The position numbers and the translations under genes are program-made. 64,000 bases of DNA from Propionibacteriaceae bacterium AM104-82. Lineage in GTDB: Bacteria; Actinomycetota; Actinomycetes; Propionibacteriales; Propionibacteriaceae. Under the pieces are notes generated by a model. It was not told the origin of the DNA. It worked only from the letters and a program-made list of their open reading frames with translations, and did no database searches. This document shows, piece after piece, positions 55,694 through 63,909 of the stretch (position 1 is its first letter; each line of letters begins with the position of its first letter). The stretch is from the NCBI GenBank assembly GCA_027658995.1, contig JAQDQK010000002.1:124001-188000 (forward strand), written 5' to 3'.

Positions 55694-57079
55694 GTGGCGA
55701 AGAAGCAGGACACCTACGAGTGCACGGAATGCGGTTGGACGTCGACGCGCTGGGTCGGCCGGTGCGGCGAATGCCAGGCGTGGGGAACGGTCGCCGAACG
55801 CGGCGCCCCGAAGCTGAAGTCCGTGGCGTCGTCGGTGCCCGTCGACAAGGCCGTCCCGATCTCGCAGGTGCCAACCGACAAGGCGGCCCGCAAGCTGACC
55901 ACCATCGCCGAACTCGACCGGGTGCTTGGCGACGGCCTCGTGCCTGGCGCCGTGGTGCTGCTGGCGGGCGAGCCTGGCGTCGGCAAGTCGACACTGCTGC
56001 TCGACGTCGCCGCCAAGTGGGCCCGCTCCGGTGAGACGACGCTCTACATCTCCGGTGAGGAGTCCGCCTCGCAGGTCCGGTTGCGCGCCGAGCGCACCGG
56101 CGCGATGGACGACTCGCTGTACCTCGCCTCCGAGAACGACCTCGGCACCGTGCTCGGCCACGTCGAGTCGGTGCGCCCCTCGCTGCTCGTGGTCGACTCG
56201 GTGCAGACCATCGCGACGGCGGAGGCCGACGGAGCCCCCGGCGGGCCGTCCCAGGTCCGCGAGGTGACCGGCGCGCTCGCCCGGGTCGCCAAGCGTGAGG
56301 CGATGGCCGTGATCGTCGTGGGCCACGTCACCAAGGAGGGCTCCATCGCGGGCCCCCGCACGCTCGAGCACCTCGTCGACGTGGTGCTGACGTTCGAGGG
56401 CGACAGGCACTCCGGCTTCCGGATGGTGCGCGCCACCAAGAACCGCTTCGGTCCCGCGGACGAGGTGGGCTGCTTCGAGATGAGCGAGACGGGCATCGTC
56501 GAGGTGCCCGACCCGTCAGGGCTGTTCACCACCGCCCACTCCGAGCCGGTACCCGGCACCTGCGTCACCGTCACGCTGGAGGGCCGCAGGCCGCTGCTCG
56601 CCGAGATCCAGGCGCTGGTGGCACCCTCCCCCAACCAGTCCTCGCCGAGGCGCACCACGCACGGCCTCGACAACTCGCGGATCGCCATGGTGCTCGCGGT
56701 CCTGGAGCGCAAGGCGCGCCTGCCGTTGTCGGCCAACGACGTCTACGTCTCGACGGTCGGCGGCGCGCGCGTCACCGACCCGTCCGTCGACCTTTCCGCG
56801 GCGATCGCGATCGCCTCCGCGACGCTTGACAGGCACTACCCGCGCCGCCTCCTCGCGCTCGGTGAGGTCGGCCTCGCGGGCGACCTGCGCCGCGTGCCGG
56901 GCGTCGAACGTCGGCTCGCCGAGGCCGCAAGGCTCGGCTTCGAACTGGCCATCGTGCCGACCGGCTCCCGCGACGTCACGGTCAAGGTGCCGCGGCTCGG
57001 CGGGCTGAAGGTCGTCGAGGTGGCCTCGCTCGCCGACGCCCTCGGGGTGCTCGACCTGCGCCGCTCGACAAAGGAGTAG
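55694..57079 (+). CDS. radA: DNA repair protein RadA (Sms)
   Basis: 461 residues. A zinc finger (Cys10, Cys13, Cys24, Cys27), Walker A GEPGVGKST (92-100), the RadA-specific KNRFG (249-253) and a C-terminal Lon-protease-like domain. It promotes branch migration in recombination. The GTG is leaderless. AAAGGAG at its 3' end serves the next gene, 2 bases after the stop. Confidence 0.96.
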   Translation: MAKKQDTYECTECGWTSTRWVGRCGECQAWGTVAERGAPKLKSVASSVPVDKAVPISQVPTDKAARKLTTIAELDRVLGDGLVPGAVVLLAGEPGVGKSTLLLDVAAKWARSGETTLYISGEESASQVRLRAERTGAMDDSLYLASENDLGTVLGHVESVRPSLLVVDSVQTIATAEADGAPGGPSQVREVTGALARVAKREAMAVIVVGHVTKEGSIAGPRTLEHLVDVVLTFEGDRHSGFRMVRATKNRFGPADEVGCFEMSETGIVEVPDPSGLFTTAHSEPVPGTCVTVTLEGRRPLLAEIQALVAPSPNQSSPRRTTHGLDNSRIAMVLAVLERKARLPLSANDVYVSTVGGARVTDPSVDLSAAIAIASATLDRHYPRRLLALGEVGLAGDLRRVPGVERRLAEAARLGFELAIVPTGSRDVTVKVPRLGGLKVVEVASLADALGVLDLRRSTKE

Positions 57080-57081
57080 CG

Positions 57082-58155
57082 ATGGAGGACTGGCTGCGCA
57101 TCGGGGAGGTGGCGCGCCGCACCGGGCTGACGCACCGGACGCTTCGCCACTACGACGAGATCGGGCTGCTGCAGCCCAGCGGTCGCACCGATGTCGACTA
57201 CCGGCTGTACTCGCGCGCGGACCTCGACCGGCTGTTCGCCGTCCAGCAACTCAAGGCGTTGGGGCTGTCGCTGACGGAGATCGCGGCGGCGCTCGACGAG
57301 GGGGTCGACGCGGCCGAACTGCTCGGCAGGCATGCAGAGGTGGTCGAGGCCCGGATCGCCCAGGAGCGCGAACTGCTTGCGACGCTGCGTCGGCTGCAGG
57401 CCGCCGCGGACGCGGGCTGGGACGAGGTGCTGGGCGCCATCGAACTGACCGAGCGGCTGCGCCACCCCGAGGCGTGGGTCCGGTTCCGCGCAACTCTGAC
57501 CGACGCGCCGAGCGCGCCCGTCGACGTGCTGATCGAACTGCTCAGCGATCCGGTCGACGGGGTCCGCGAGGGCGCGACGTGGGCGGTGGCGCAGCGCGGC
57601 GACGTGCGGCAGGAACTGGTCGAGAAGATGCTGCACGGCGACAAGCGCACCCGCCACTCGCTGGCCCACACGCTCGGCAAACTGCGCGACCCGGACGGCG
57701 TCGCGACGCTCGCGGTGCTGCTCGCCGACCCCGATGAGGCCGTCGCCGCCAAGGCGGCCTTCGCGCTCGGGCAGGTCGGAGGGACGCCCGCAGCCGAGGC
57801 GCTTGCCGCCGGGCTGGGCGACGAAAGGTCGCTGGTCCGCGACGAGTCCGGCTCGGCGCTCGCCCGCATCCCCGAGGGGCTGCCGCTGCTGATCATGGCT
57901 CTCGGCAATCCGTCGCCGGCGGTGCGGGAGGAGGCCGCCGACGCTCTGGGGTTGGCGGCCGCCGTCGAGGGCGTGCCTGCGCTGGTCGCGGCCCTTGACG
58001 ACGAGGTGGAGGCGGTCCGCTTCGCCGCCCTCGTCGCGCTCGGGCAGGTGGACGACGAACGAGCCGGGCGCGCCATCGGGGAGGCTGTCGACTCCCCGGA
58101 TGTGCGCACCCGGCTCGTGGCGCGTCGGCTGGTCGCCGACGCTCAGGCGAGGTAG
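57082..58155 (+). CDS. MerR-family regulator fused to HEAT repeats
   Basis: 357 residues. The MerR winged helix (RIGEVARRTGLTHRTLRHYD, 6-25) and dimerisation helix (about 80-110) are followed not by a usual ligand domain but by about six HEAT repeats (125-355; for example VREGATWAVAQ at 161-171, AAKAAFALGQVGG, VREEAADALGLAA). HEAT repeats bind proteins or other large ligands. It follows radA by 2 bases with AAAGGAG upstream. The downstream convergent gene encodes a similar HEAT protein whose promoter carries a MerR-type operator, so this is its likely activator. Stops overlap by 13 bases. Confidence 0.9.
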   Translation: MEDWLRIGEVARRTGLTHRTLRHYDEIGLLQPSGRTDVDYRLYSRADLDRLFAVQQLKALGLSLTEIAAALDEGVDAAELLGRHAEVVEARIAQERELLATLRRLQAAADAGWDEVLGAIELTERLRHPEAWVRFRATLTDAPSAPVDVLIELLSDPVDGVREGATWAVAQRGDVRQELVEKMLHGDKRTRHSLAHTLGKLRDPDGVATLAVLLADPDEAVAAKAAFALGQVGGTPAAEALAAGLGDERSLVRDESGSALARIPEGLPLLIMALGNPSPAVREEAADALGLAAAVEGVPALVAALDDEVEAVRFAALVALGQVDDERAGRAIGEAVDSPDVRTRLVARRLVADAQAR

Positions 58156-58877
58156 CTCGCCGCGATCTGCGCGACCACGGGGTCGCCCGAGGCCGCCAGG
58201 CGGCCGAGCGCCGCCGCGGCGCCCTCTCCGAGTTGGCCGAGCGATGCCGCCGCGGTGAGCCGCACGGAGGCGTCGGCGTCCCCGGCTGCTGCCTCGAGGG
58301 CCTCGACGGCGCCGGCTGCCTCCTCGCCCAGGTGGCCGAGCGCCTCCGCGGCGTGCTCGCGGGTCTCGACGCGCTCGCTCGACAGGGCCGCGACAAGCGC
58401 CCCGGTCGAGGCCGCGCCGATCTTCGCGAAGGCGTTGCTCAGCGCGTCGCGCTGCAGCAGGTCGCCGTCACCGATCCGCGTCGCGAGCGCCTGCACCGCG
58501 GCATCGCCTCCGGTGTTCGCCGCGGCCCGGTAGGCCTTGATGGCGACATCGGGATGTTCGTCGGCCACCAGCGGACGGATCCGGTCGAAGTGCTCGGGGT
58601 TGGCCACCTTGCTCAGCACGTGGGCGGCGGTGCGGCGGTCGCCCGGCTCCTCGCTGCCGAGCAGGTCGGTCAGGGCCTGCTCCGCGTCGTCGGCGTGCTG
58701 AACGATCGCCCAGGTCAGGTCCTCACGCACGCAGGAGTCGGGCTCGACCCGGATCCGCTCGACCAGGGGGCCGACGACGCTGGCATCGGGCTGGGCGCCG
58801 AGCGCCAGGGCCGCGTGACGACGTTGGGTGCCGTCGGGGCTGCCGAGGGCCTGAATCATGGACTGGGTGGTGTTCAT
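58143..58877 (-). CDS. HEAT-repeat protein
   Basis: 244 residues, almost entirely HEAT repeats (for example HAALALGAQPDASVVGPLVE, AAHVLSKVANPEHFDRI, AAEALGHLGEEAAGAVEAL). No signal peptide or catalytic motif, so it is a cytoplasmic binding scaffold. Residues 50-60 (VREDLTWAIVQ) and the following repeats align with the HEAT part of the MerR protein, suggesting duplication. The ATG at 58877 lies 7 bases after a TAGCGT box; a GTG at 58883 is too close to it. Confidence 0.85.
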   Translation of the reverse strand: MNTTQSMIQALGSPDGTQRRHAALALGAQPDASVVGPLVERIRVEPDSCVREDLTWAIVQHADDAEQALTDLLGSEEPGDRRTAAHVLSKVANPEHFDRIRPLVADEHPDVAIKAYRAAANTGGDAAVQALATRIGDGDLLQRDALSNAFAKIGAASTGALVAALSSERVETREHAAEALGHLGEEAAGAVEALEAAAGDADASVRLTAAASLGQLGEGAAAALGRLAASGDPVVAQIAASYLA

Positions 58878-58884
58878 GGTCACG

Positions 58885-58915
58885 ACGCTAAACCCTCACG
58901 TCGCGTGAGGGTCAA
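58885..58915 (-). promoter_or_regulatory. MerR-type promoter/operator of the HEAT gene
   Basis: On the minus strand -35 TTGACC (58910-58915) and -10 TAGCGT (58885-58890) are 19 bases apart, the overlong spacer typical of MerR-activated promoters. Arms ACCCTCACG (58892-58900) and CGTGAGGGT (58904-58912) form a perfect 9-3-9 inverted repeat in that spacer. Confidence 0.85.
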
Positions 58916-58957
58916 ACGGGGCGTCCCCCAGAACCGACGCGCTGCACCTGGCACCCC

Positions 58958-58963
58958 TAGACT
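58958..58963 (+). promoter_or_regulatory. -10 box of disA
   Basis: TAGACT, about 30 bases before the disA GTG, giving a short leader with GGAGGAGA at 58981-58988. Confidence 0.45.
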
Positions 58964-58992
58964 TGGGGCCTCAGAGGTTGGGAGGAGACCCT

Positions 58993-60030
58993 GTGTCGAA
59001 GCCGAGTGTGCGCCGCTACCTGAAGACGCTGGCGCCTGGCACGCCGCTGCGCGCCGGCCTCGACCGCATCCTCCACGGCCGCACGGGCGCGCTGATCGTG
59101 CTCGGCAACAACAGCCACGTCCAGCAGGTCTCCTCCGGCGGCTTCAAGATCGGCGTCGAGACGACCGAGCAGGCGCTGCGCGAGTTGGCGAAGCTGGACG
59201 GCGCCATCGTGTTGTCCAACGACCTGTCCCAGATCGTCGCTGCGGGCGTCCACCTGGTCCCCGCGGGAGACCTCCCCACCGCCGAGACGGGAACCAGGCA
59301 CCGCTCCGCGGACCGCACCTCCCAGGCCGCGGGCCTTCCCGTGGTGACGGTGTCGGCGTCGATGTCGACCATCTCGGTGTTCTACGAGGGCCGCAGGCAC
59401 GTGGTGGAGACGGTTCCGCAGGTGATCAGCCGCGCGAACCAGACCCTCGCGGCGCTGTCGCGGGTCTCGACGCGGGTCAGCGAACTGCTCGAACAGTTCA
59501 CGCCGCTGGAGATCGCGGAGCAGGTGACGCTGCGCGACCTGACCCACGTCGTGCACCGCCTCGAACTCGCCCGGCGGCTGTCCGCCGAGATGCAGTTCCA
59601 CATCGACCTGCTCGGCGTCGAGGGCCGGATGGTCGCGCTGCAGCACGCCGAACTGGTCGCCAACTTCTCGGGCCTCGGAGCCCTGCTCGAGCAGGACTAC
59701 TCCGGCAACGTGGCGGATCCGAAGGACTTCGACCTCGGCAAGCTGCACAACTTCTCCCACGACGAACTCTTCAGCGGCCAACTGGTGGCGGAGCGGCTCG
59801 GCTTCGGCCCCAACCCGAACCTGGAGCAGCACGTCGAGACGCGCGGCATCCGGCTACTGACGACGCTGGGTCGGCTGCCCGCGTCGCTGGTCACCAAGCT
59901 GATCACCGACTTCAGCCTGCAGGAACTCTTCGGTGCCTCCGTCGGCGTCCTGATGGAGATCGACGGCATCGGGCCTACCCGTGCCAGGCAGATCCGCGAC
60001 GCGTTGATCCGGGTCAGCGAGACGAGTTGA
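58993..60030 (+). CDS. disA: DNA integrity scanning diadenylate cyclase DisA
   Basis: 345 residues. The DAC motifs DGA (69-71) and GTRHRSA (100-106) make cyclic di-AMP; a helical spine and C-terminal helix-hairpin-helix (EIDGIGPTRARQIRDAL) bind branched DNA. The GTG has GGAGGAGA upstream. In many bacteria radA and disA are adjacent and RadA interacts with DisA; here two HEAT genes lie between them. Confidence 0.96.
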   Translation: MSKPSVRRYLKTLAPGTPLRAGLDRILHGRTGALIVLGNNSHVQQVSSGGFKIGVETTEQALRELAKLDGAIVLSNDLSQIVAAGVHLVPAGDLPTAETGTRHRSADRTSQAAGLPVVTVSASMSTISVFYEGRRHVVETVPQVISRANQTLAALSRVSTRVSELLEQFTPLEIAEQVTLRDLTHVVHRLELARRLSAEMQFHIDLLGVEGRMVALQHAELVANFSGLGALLEQDYSGNVADPKDFDLGKLHNFSHDELFSGQLVAERLGFGPNPNLEQHVETRGIRLLTTLGRLPASLVTKLITDFSLQELFGASVGVLMEIDGIGPTRARQIRDALIRVSETS

Positions 60031-60057
60031 CCCTCCACCGTCCGGGTGGACTACCCT
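60027..60057 (+). promoter_or_regulatory. Possible promoter of the thi operon
   Basis: TTGACC (60027-60032, over the disA stop) and TACCCT (60052-60057) are 19 bases apart. Transcription would start just before the riboswitch. Confidence 0.4.
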
Positions 60058-60061
60058 GGGG

Positions 60062-60160
60062 CCACACACAGGGGAGCGCCAAGGGGCGCTGAGAGTGCGG
60101 ATATGACCCGCAGACCCTCAAACCTGATCCGGTTAGCACCGGCGTAGGGAGTGGGACCTC
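60062..60160 (+). ncRNA. TPP riboswitch (THI element)
   Basis: GGGGAGC at 60071, GCTGAGA around 60108, CTGATCCGGTTAGCACCGG (60124-60142) and GTAGGGA to 60150 are the conserved thiamine pyrophosphate-binding elements. A CTCCT at 60158-60162 can pair with AGGAG (60185-60189) of the thiB ribosome site, with CTCGGC/GCCGAG between them. Ligand-controlled translation of thiB is the likely mechanism. Confidence 0.95.
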
Positions 60161-60196
60161 CTCGGCATGCGCCGAGCCTCCGAAAGGAGAACACAC

Positions 60197-61243
60197 GTGT
60201 CACGGGCTATTTCCATCACCGTCGCGGGCCTTGCGCTGCTCGGCCTTGCCGCCTGCGGGCAGCCCTCCCAGCAGCAGCAGCCGACCAGCAGCGCGCCGTC
60301 GGAGACCAACGCGCTGACGGTCGTGACGCACGACTCGTTCGCGCTGCCGGACGACCTGAAGGCGAAGTTCGCCAAGGACACCGGCTACGAGGTGACCTAT
60401 GTCGCCCCGGGCGACACCGGCGCGCTGGTCAACCAACTGGTCCTGACCAAGGACGCGCCGCTCGGCGACGTCGTCTACGGCATCGACAACACGTTCGCGT
60501 CGCGGGCCGAGTCGGAGGGCATCCTGCTTGACTACACCTCCGAGGCGCTGCCTGACTCCTCGCGGCAGTTCTCGGCCCCGCAGTTGACGCCCATCGACTT
60601 CGGCGACGTCTGCATCAACGCCGACACCGCCTGGTTCGAGGCAAAGGGCCTCGCGGTCCCGACCACGCTGGACGACCTGACCGACCCGAAGTACAAGGAC
60701 CTGCTGGTGCTGACCAACCCGGCCTCCTCGTCGCCGGGCCTCGCGTTCATGTTCGCGACGATCGGCGCAAAGGGCGAGGACGGCTACCTCGACTACTGGA
60801 AGGCGCTGAACGACAACGGCGCCAAGACCGACTCCGGCTGGACCGAGGCCTACTACACCGACTTCTCGGGGGCCGACGGCAAGGGGCCGCGTCCGCTCGT
60901 GCTCAGCTACGCGACCTCGCCCGCCTACACCGTCGACGGCGACACCAGTTCGACCGTCGCGCTGCTCGGCACCTGCTTCCGTCAGATCGAGTACGCGGGC
61001 GTGCTGAAGGGCGCAAGCAACGAGGTGGGCGCGCGCAAGTTCGTCGACTTCATGCTCTCCCCCGAGGTGCAGGCGGCCATCCCCGAGAACCTGTTCATGT
61101 ACCCCGTCGTGCATGAGACGCCGCTGCCCGCCGACTGGGCGAAGTTCGCGCCGCTCGCCAGCCAGCCGATCGAACTGAGCGCCGAGCAGATCGGCGAGCA
61201 CCGCGACAAGTGGATCAGGGACTGGACCGAGGCCATCGGTTGA
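60197..61243 (+). CDS. thiB: Thiamine ABC transporter substrate-binding lipoprotein
   Basis: 348 residues. The lipobox LGLAACGQ precedes a Gln/Ser linker and a periplasmic-binding fold of the ThiB type (TVVTHDSFALPDDLKAKF, VVYGIDNTFASRAE). It binds thiamine or its phosphates outside the cell. The GTG at 60197 has AAAGGAG 7 bases upstream and lies behind a TPP riboswitch. The stop overlaps the thiP TTG. Confidence 0.93.
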   Translation: MSRAISITVAGLALLGLAACGQPSQQQQPTSSAPSETNALTVVTHDSFALPDDLKAKFAKDTGYEVTYVAPGDTGALVNQLVLTKDAPLGDVVYGIDNTFASRAESEGILLDYTSEALPDSSRQFSAPQLTPIDFGDVCINADTAWFEAKGLAVPTTLDDLTDPKYKDLLVLTNPASSSPGLAFMFATIGAKGEDGYLDYWKALNDNGAKTDSGWTEAYYTDFSGADGKGPRPLVLSYATSPAYTVDGDTSSTVALLGTCFRQIEYAGVLKGASNEVGARKFVDFMLSPEVQAAIPENLFMYPVVHETPLPADWAKFAPLASQPIELSAEQIGEHRDKWIRDWTEAIG

Positions 61244-62880
61244 TCCGCTCCCGCGCCGCGTGGGCCGCGGTCGCGGCGGTGCCATTGGCGTTCCTGACGC
61301 TGTTCTTCGCCTGGCCCGCAGGGGCGCTGATCCTGCGCGGGTTCCACGGCGAACACGGCTGGACCCTCGACGGCTTCGTGGCCGTGTTCGACTCCGCCCG
61401 CACCTGGCGGGCGGTGTGGTTCACGCTCGCCTCGGCCGCCGCGTCGACCGTGCTGTGCCTGCTGCTCGGGCTACCTGGTGCCTACGTCCTGTACCGCACC
61501 CGGTTCCCGGGGGCAGGCGCGCTGCGGGCGGTCCTGACCATCCCGTTCGTGCTGCCGACCGTGGTGGTCGGGGTGGCGTTCGGGGCGCTGCTGAGGGACG
61601 ACGGCCCGCTCGGCTGGGCGCGACTCGGCGGCACCCCGGCGGCGATCCTGCTCGCGATGGTGTTCTTCAACTACTCGGTGGTGCTGCGCACGGTCGGCTC
61701 GATGTGGGCCAAGCTCGACCCGCGGCTCGCGCAGGCGTCCTCGACGCTGGGGGCGCGGCCGCTGCGCACGCTGTTCTCGGTGACGCTCCCGACGCTCGCG
61801 CCCGCCATCGTCTCGGCGGCGTCGCTGGTGTTCCTGTTCAGCGCCTCGTCCTACGGCATCGTGATGGTGCTGGGGCAGGGCCGCTACCAGAGCGTCGAGA
61901 CCGAGATCTGGTTCCTGACGACGCAACTGCTCGACCTGCGCTCGGCGGCGGCGCTGTCGATCGCCCAACTGGTGATCGTGACTGCCGCGCTGTGGCTCAG
62001 CGGGCGGGCGCAGGCCAGGATGACGCGCGCGCTCAAACTGCAGCCCGAGACGGTGGCCGCCAGGCCGCTGTCGCCCGGCCGCGACGCGGTCGCCCTCGCG
62101 GTGACGGCTCTCGTCGCGGTCGGCCTTGTCGGCGTCCCACTTGTCAACCTGGCCTGGCGGTCGCTGCACCGCTCCGGGGAACTGACGCTGGTCAACTACA
62201 CGCAACTGGCGGGGCAGCCGACGCTCGGCGCGACGCTCGGGGGTGCGCTGCGCACCTCGGTGCTGACGGCGCTGGCCGCGACGGCGATCGCGGTGACGCT
62301 CGGCGTCCTGGTGGCGCTGATCGCGTCGCGCAGGCCGAGGCGACCGGCGGGAAGGGCCGCGCTGTCGACGGTCGAGTCGCTGTTCCTGTTGCCGCTGGGG
62401 GTCTCGGCAGTGACCGTGGGCTTCGGCTACCTGATCACCCTGAACCGCCCGCCGCTGGACCTGCGCTCAAGCGTGGTGCTGATCCCCATCGCGCAGGCCG
62501 TGGTGGCGCTCCCGTTGGTGGTGCGCACGCTGCTTCCGGTGCTGCGGGCCATCGACGTGCGGCAACTGGAGGCGGCGGCGATGCTCGGCTCATCTCCCCT
62601 GCAGGTGCTGCGCCGCATCGAACTGCCGCAGTTGGGCAGGGCGCTCGGTCTGGCGATCGGCTTCGCGTTCGCGGCCTCGCTCGGCGAGTTCGGCGCGACC
62701 TCCTTCCTGGCGCGCCCCGACAACCCGACCCTTCCCGTGTTGATCTTCCGGCTCTTCGGGCGGCCGGGCGCCGAGATGTACGGCATGGCGCTGGCGGCCT
62801 CCGTGCTGCTGGCAGGATTGGCGGGAATCACGATGGCGGTCGCCGAGAGGATGCGGCCGCGGGAGGTGGCGACGTGGTAG
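61240..62880 (+). CDS. thiP: Thiamine ABC transporter permease (two fused halves)
   Basis: 546 residues with about twelve helices in two repeats, each with an EAA-type loop (LAQASSTLGARPLRTLFSVT; LEAAAMLGSSPLQVLRRIEL). FGATSFLARPDNPTLPV is typical of ThiP. A TTG start at 61240 overlaps the thiB stop (TTGA); an ATG at 61210 inside thiB would add ten residues unlike the family. Confidence 0.92.
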   Translation: MIRSRAAWAAVAAVPLAFLTLFFAWPAGALILRGFHGEHGWTLDGFVAVFDSARTWRAVWFTLASAAASTVLCLLLGLPGAYVLYRTRFPGAGALRAVLTIPFVLPTVVVGVAFGALLRDDGPLGWARLGGTPAAILLAMVFFNYSVVLRTVGSMWAKLDPRLAQASSTLGARPLRTLFSVTLPTLAPAIVSAASLVFLFSASSYGIVMVLGQGRYQSVETEIWFLTTQLLDLRSAAALSIAQLVIVTAALWLSGRAQARMTRALKLQPETVAARPLSPGRDAVALAVTALVAVGLVGVPLVNLAWRSLHRSGELTLVNYTQLAGQPTLGATLGGALRTSVLTALAATAIAVTLGVLVALIASRRPRRPAGRAALSTVESLFLLPLGVSAVTVGFGYLITLNRPPLDLRSSVVLIPIAQAVVALPLVVRTLLPVLRAIDVRQLEAAAMLGSSPLQVLRRIELPQLGRALGLAIGFAFAASLGEFGATSFLARPDNPTLPVLIFRLFGRPGAEMYGMALAASVLLAGLAGITMAVAERMRPREVATW

Positions 62881-63848
62881 CAGGCCTGGAGATCAGGGAC
62901 GCGATCGTGAGATACGGCTCGACCGTGGCGGTCGACGGGGTGTCGCTCGACGTGCAGCCCGGCACGGTCGTCGGTCTGCTCGGGCCCTCCGGGTCGGGCA
63001 AGTCGACGCTGCTGCGCGCGATCGCGGGCCTCGAACCGCTGGCTGCTGGCAGCGTCTCCTGGGACGGCGTCGACCTGGCCCCGGTGAAGGTGTTCAAGCG
63101 CAACTTCGGCATGGTGTTCCAGGACGGGCAACTGTTCCCCACCATGACGGTGGCCAGAAACATCGCCTACGGGCTCGGCCACCTGTCGAAGGCGGCGCAG
63201 CGCGACCGGGTCGCGGAGATGCTCGAGGTCGTCGGGCTGCCGGGATACGGGGACCGCCGTCCGACCGAGTTGTCCGGTGGACAGGCGCAGCGCGTTGCGC
63301 TCGCCCGCTCGCTCGGCCCGTCACCGAGGGCGCTGCTGCTCGACGAGCCGCTGTCCGCGCTCGACACGGGGTTGCGGCGAAGGCTCGCCGACGACCTCGC
63401 CCGGATCCTGCGCGAGACGCACACCACCGCCGTCTACGTCACGCACGACCACCAGGAGGCCTACACGATCGCCGACCGGGTGGCGGTGCTCGTCGAGGGC
63501 CGCCTGCTGCAACTCGACGATCCGGAGACGCTGCGCAGGGCGCCCGCGTCGCGCGACGTGGCGGCCTTCCTCGGCGCACGGGCGTTCATCACGGAGCACA
63601 CCGCCCACGACCTCGGCTGGGACGGGGCGCTCGCGACCGGCGAGGTGCTCGCGGTGCTGCCCGGCGCGCTGCAGTTGGCCGACGGCGGGTCGGAGGTGCA
63701 GGTCGTCGACCAGGGCTACACCGTCGACGACGTGGAGATCGGAGTGCTGCTGCCCGACGGGCAGCGCGCGGTCGTGTCGTCGCCGGAGCGCGTCGACTCC
63801 CCCACCGTCCGGGTCCGCCTCACCGGCGGCGCGGCGGTGCCCGCCTAG
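62874..63848 (+). CDS. thiQ: Thiamine ABC transporter ATPase
   Basis: 324 residues. Walker A LLGPSGSGKST, signature LSGGQAQRVALARS, Walker B LLLDEPLSALD and switch His in VTHDHQEA; a C-terminal accessory domain (about 235-324) is longer than in enterobacterial ThiQ. The GTG at 62874 has GGGAGG upstream and overlaps thiP by 7 bases. Confidence 0.9.
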   Translation: MVAGLEIRDAIVRYGSTVAVDGVSLDVQPGTVVGLLGPSGSGKSTLLRAIAGLEPLAAGSVSWDGVDLAPVKVFKRNFGMVFQDGQLFPTMTVARNIAYGLGHLSKAAQRDRVAEMLEVVGLPGYGDRRPTELSGGQAQRVALARSLGPSPRALLLDEPLSALDTGLRRRLADDLARILRETHTTAVYVTHDHQEAYTIADRVAVLVEGRLLQLDDPETLRRAPASRDVAAFLGARAFITEHTAHDLGWDGALATGEVLAVLPGALQLADGGSEVQVVDQGYTVDDVEIGVLLPDGQRAVVSSPERVDSPTVRVRLTGGAAVPA

Positions 63849-63862
63849 CTCCCGACGCGGAG

Positions 63863-63895
63863 CGACCCCACCGGGACCAAGAACCGGTGGGGTCG
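63863..63895. terminator. Terminator after thiQ
   Basis: A 12-base perfect stem (63863-63874 with 63884-63895) closes a 9-base loop. It may serve both thiQ and the convergent gene to its right. Confidence 0.8.
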
Positions 63896-63909
63896 TTCAG
63901 CGCCCTGTC

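Noticed and set aside
57082..58877. The two HEAT genes as one broken gene
   Set aside because: They lie on opposite strands, each has its own start, ribosome site or promoter, and full-length frames.
60035..60049. CCACC/GGTGG hairpin after disA as a terminator
   Set aside because: Only a 5-base stem, and it lies between the likely -35 and -10 of the thi promoter.
61210..61239. ATG at 61210 as the thiP start
   Set aside because: It would overlap thiB by 34 bases and add residues unlike the family; TTG at 61240 forms a TTGA overlap as in neighbouring operons.
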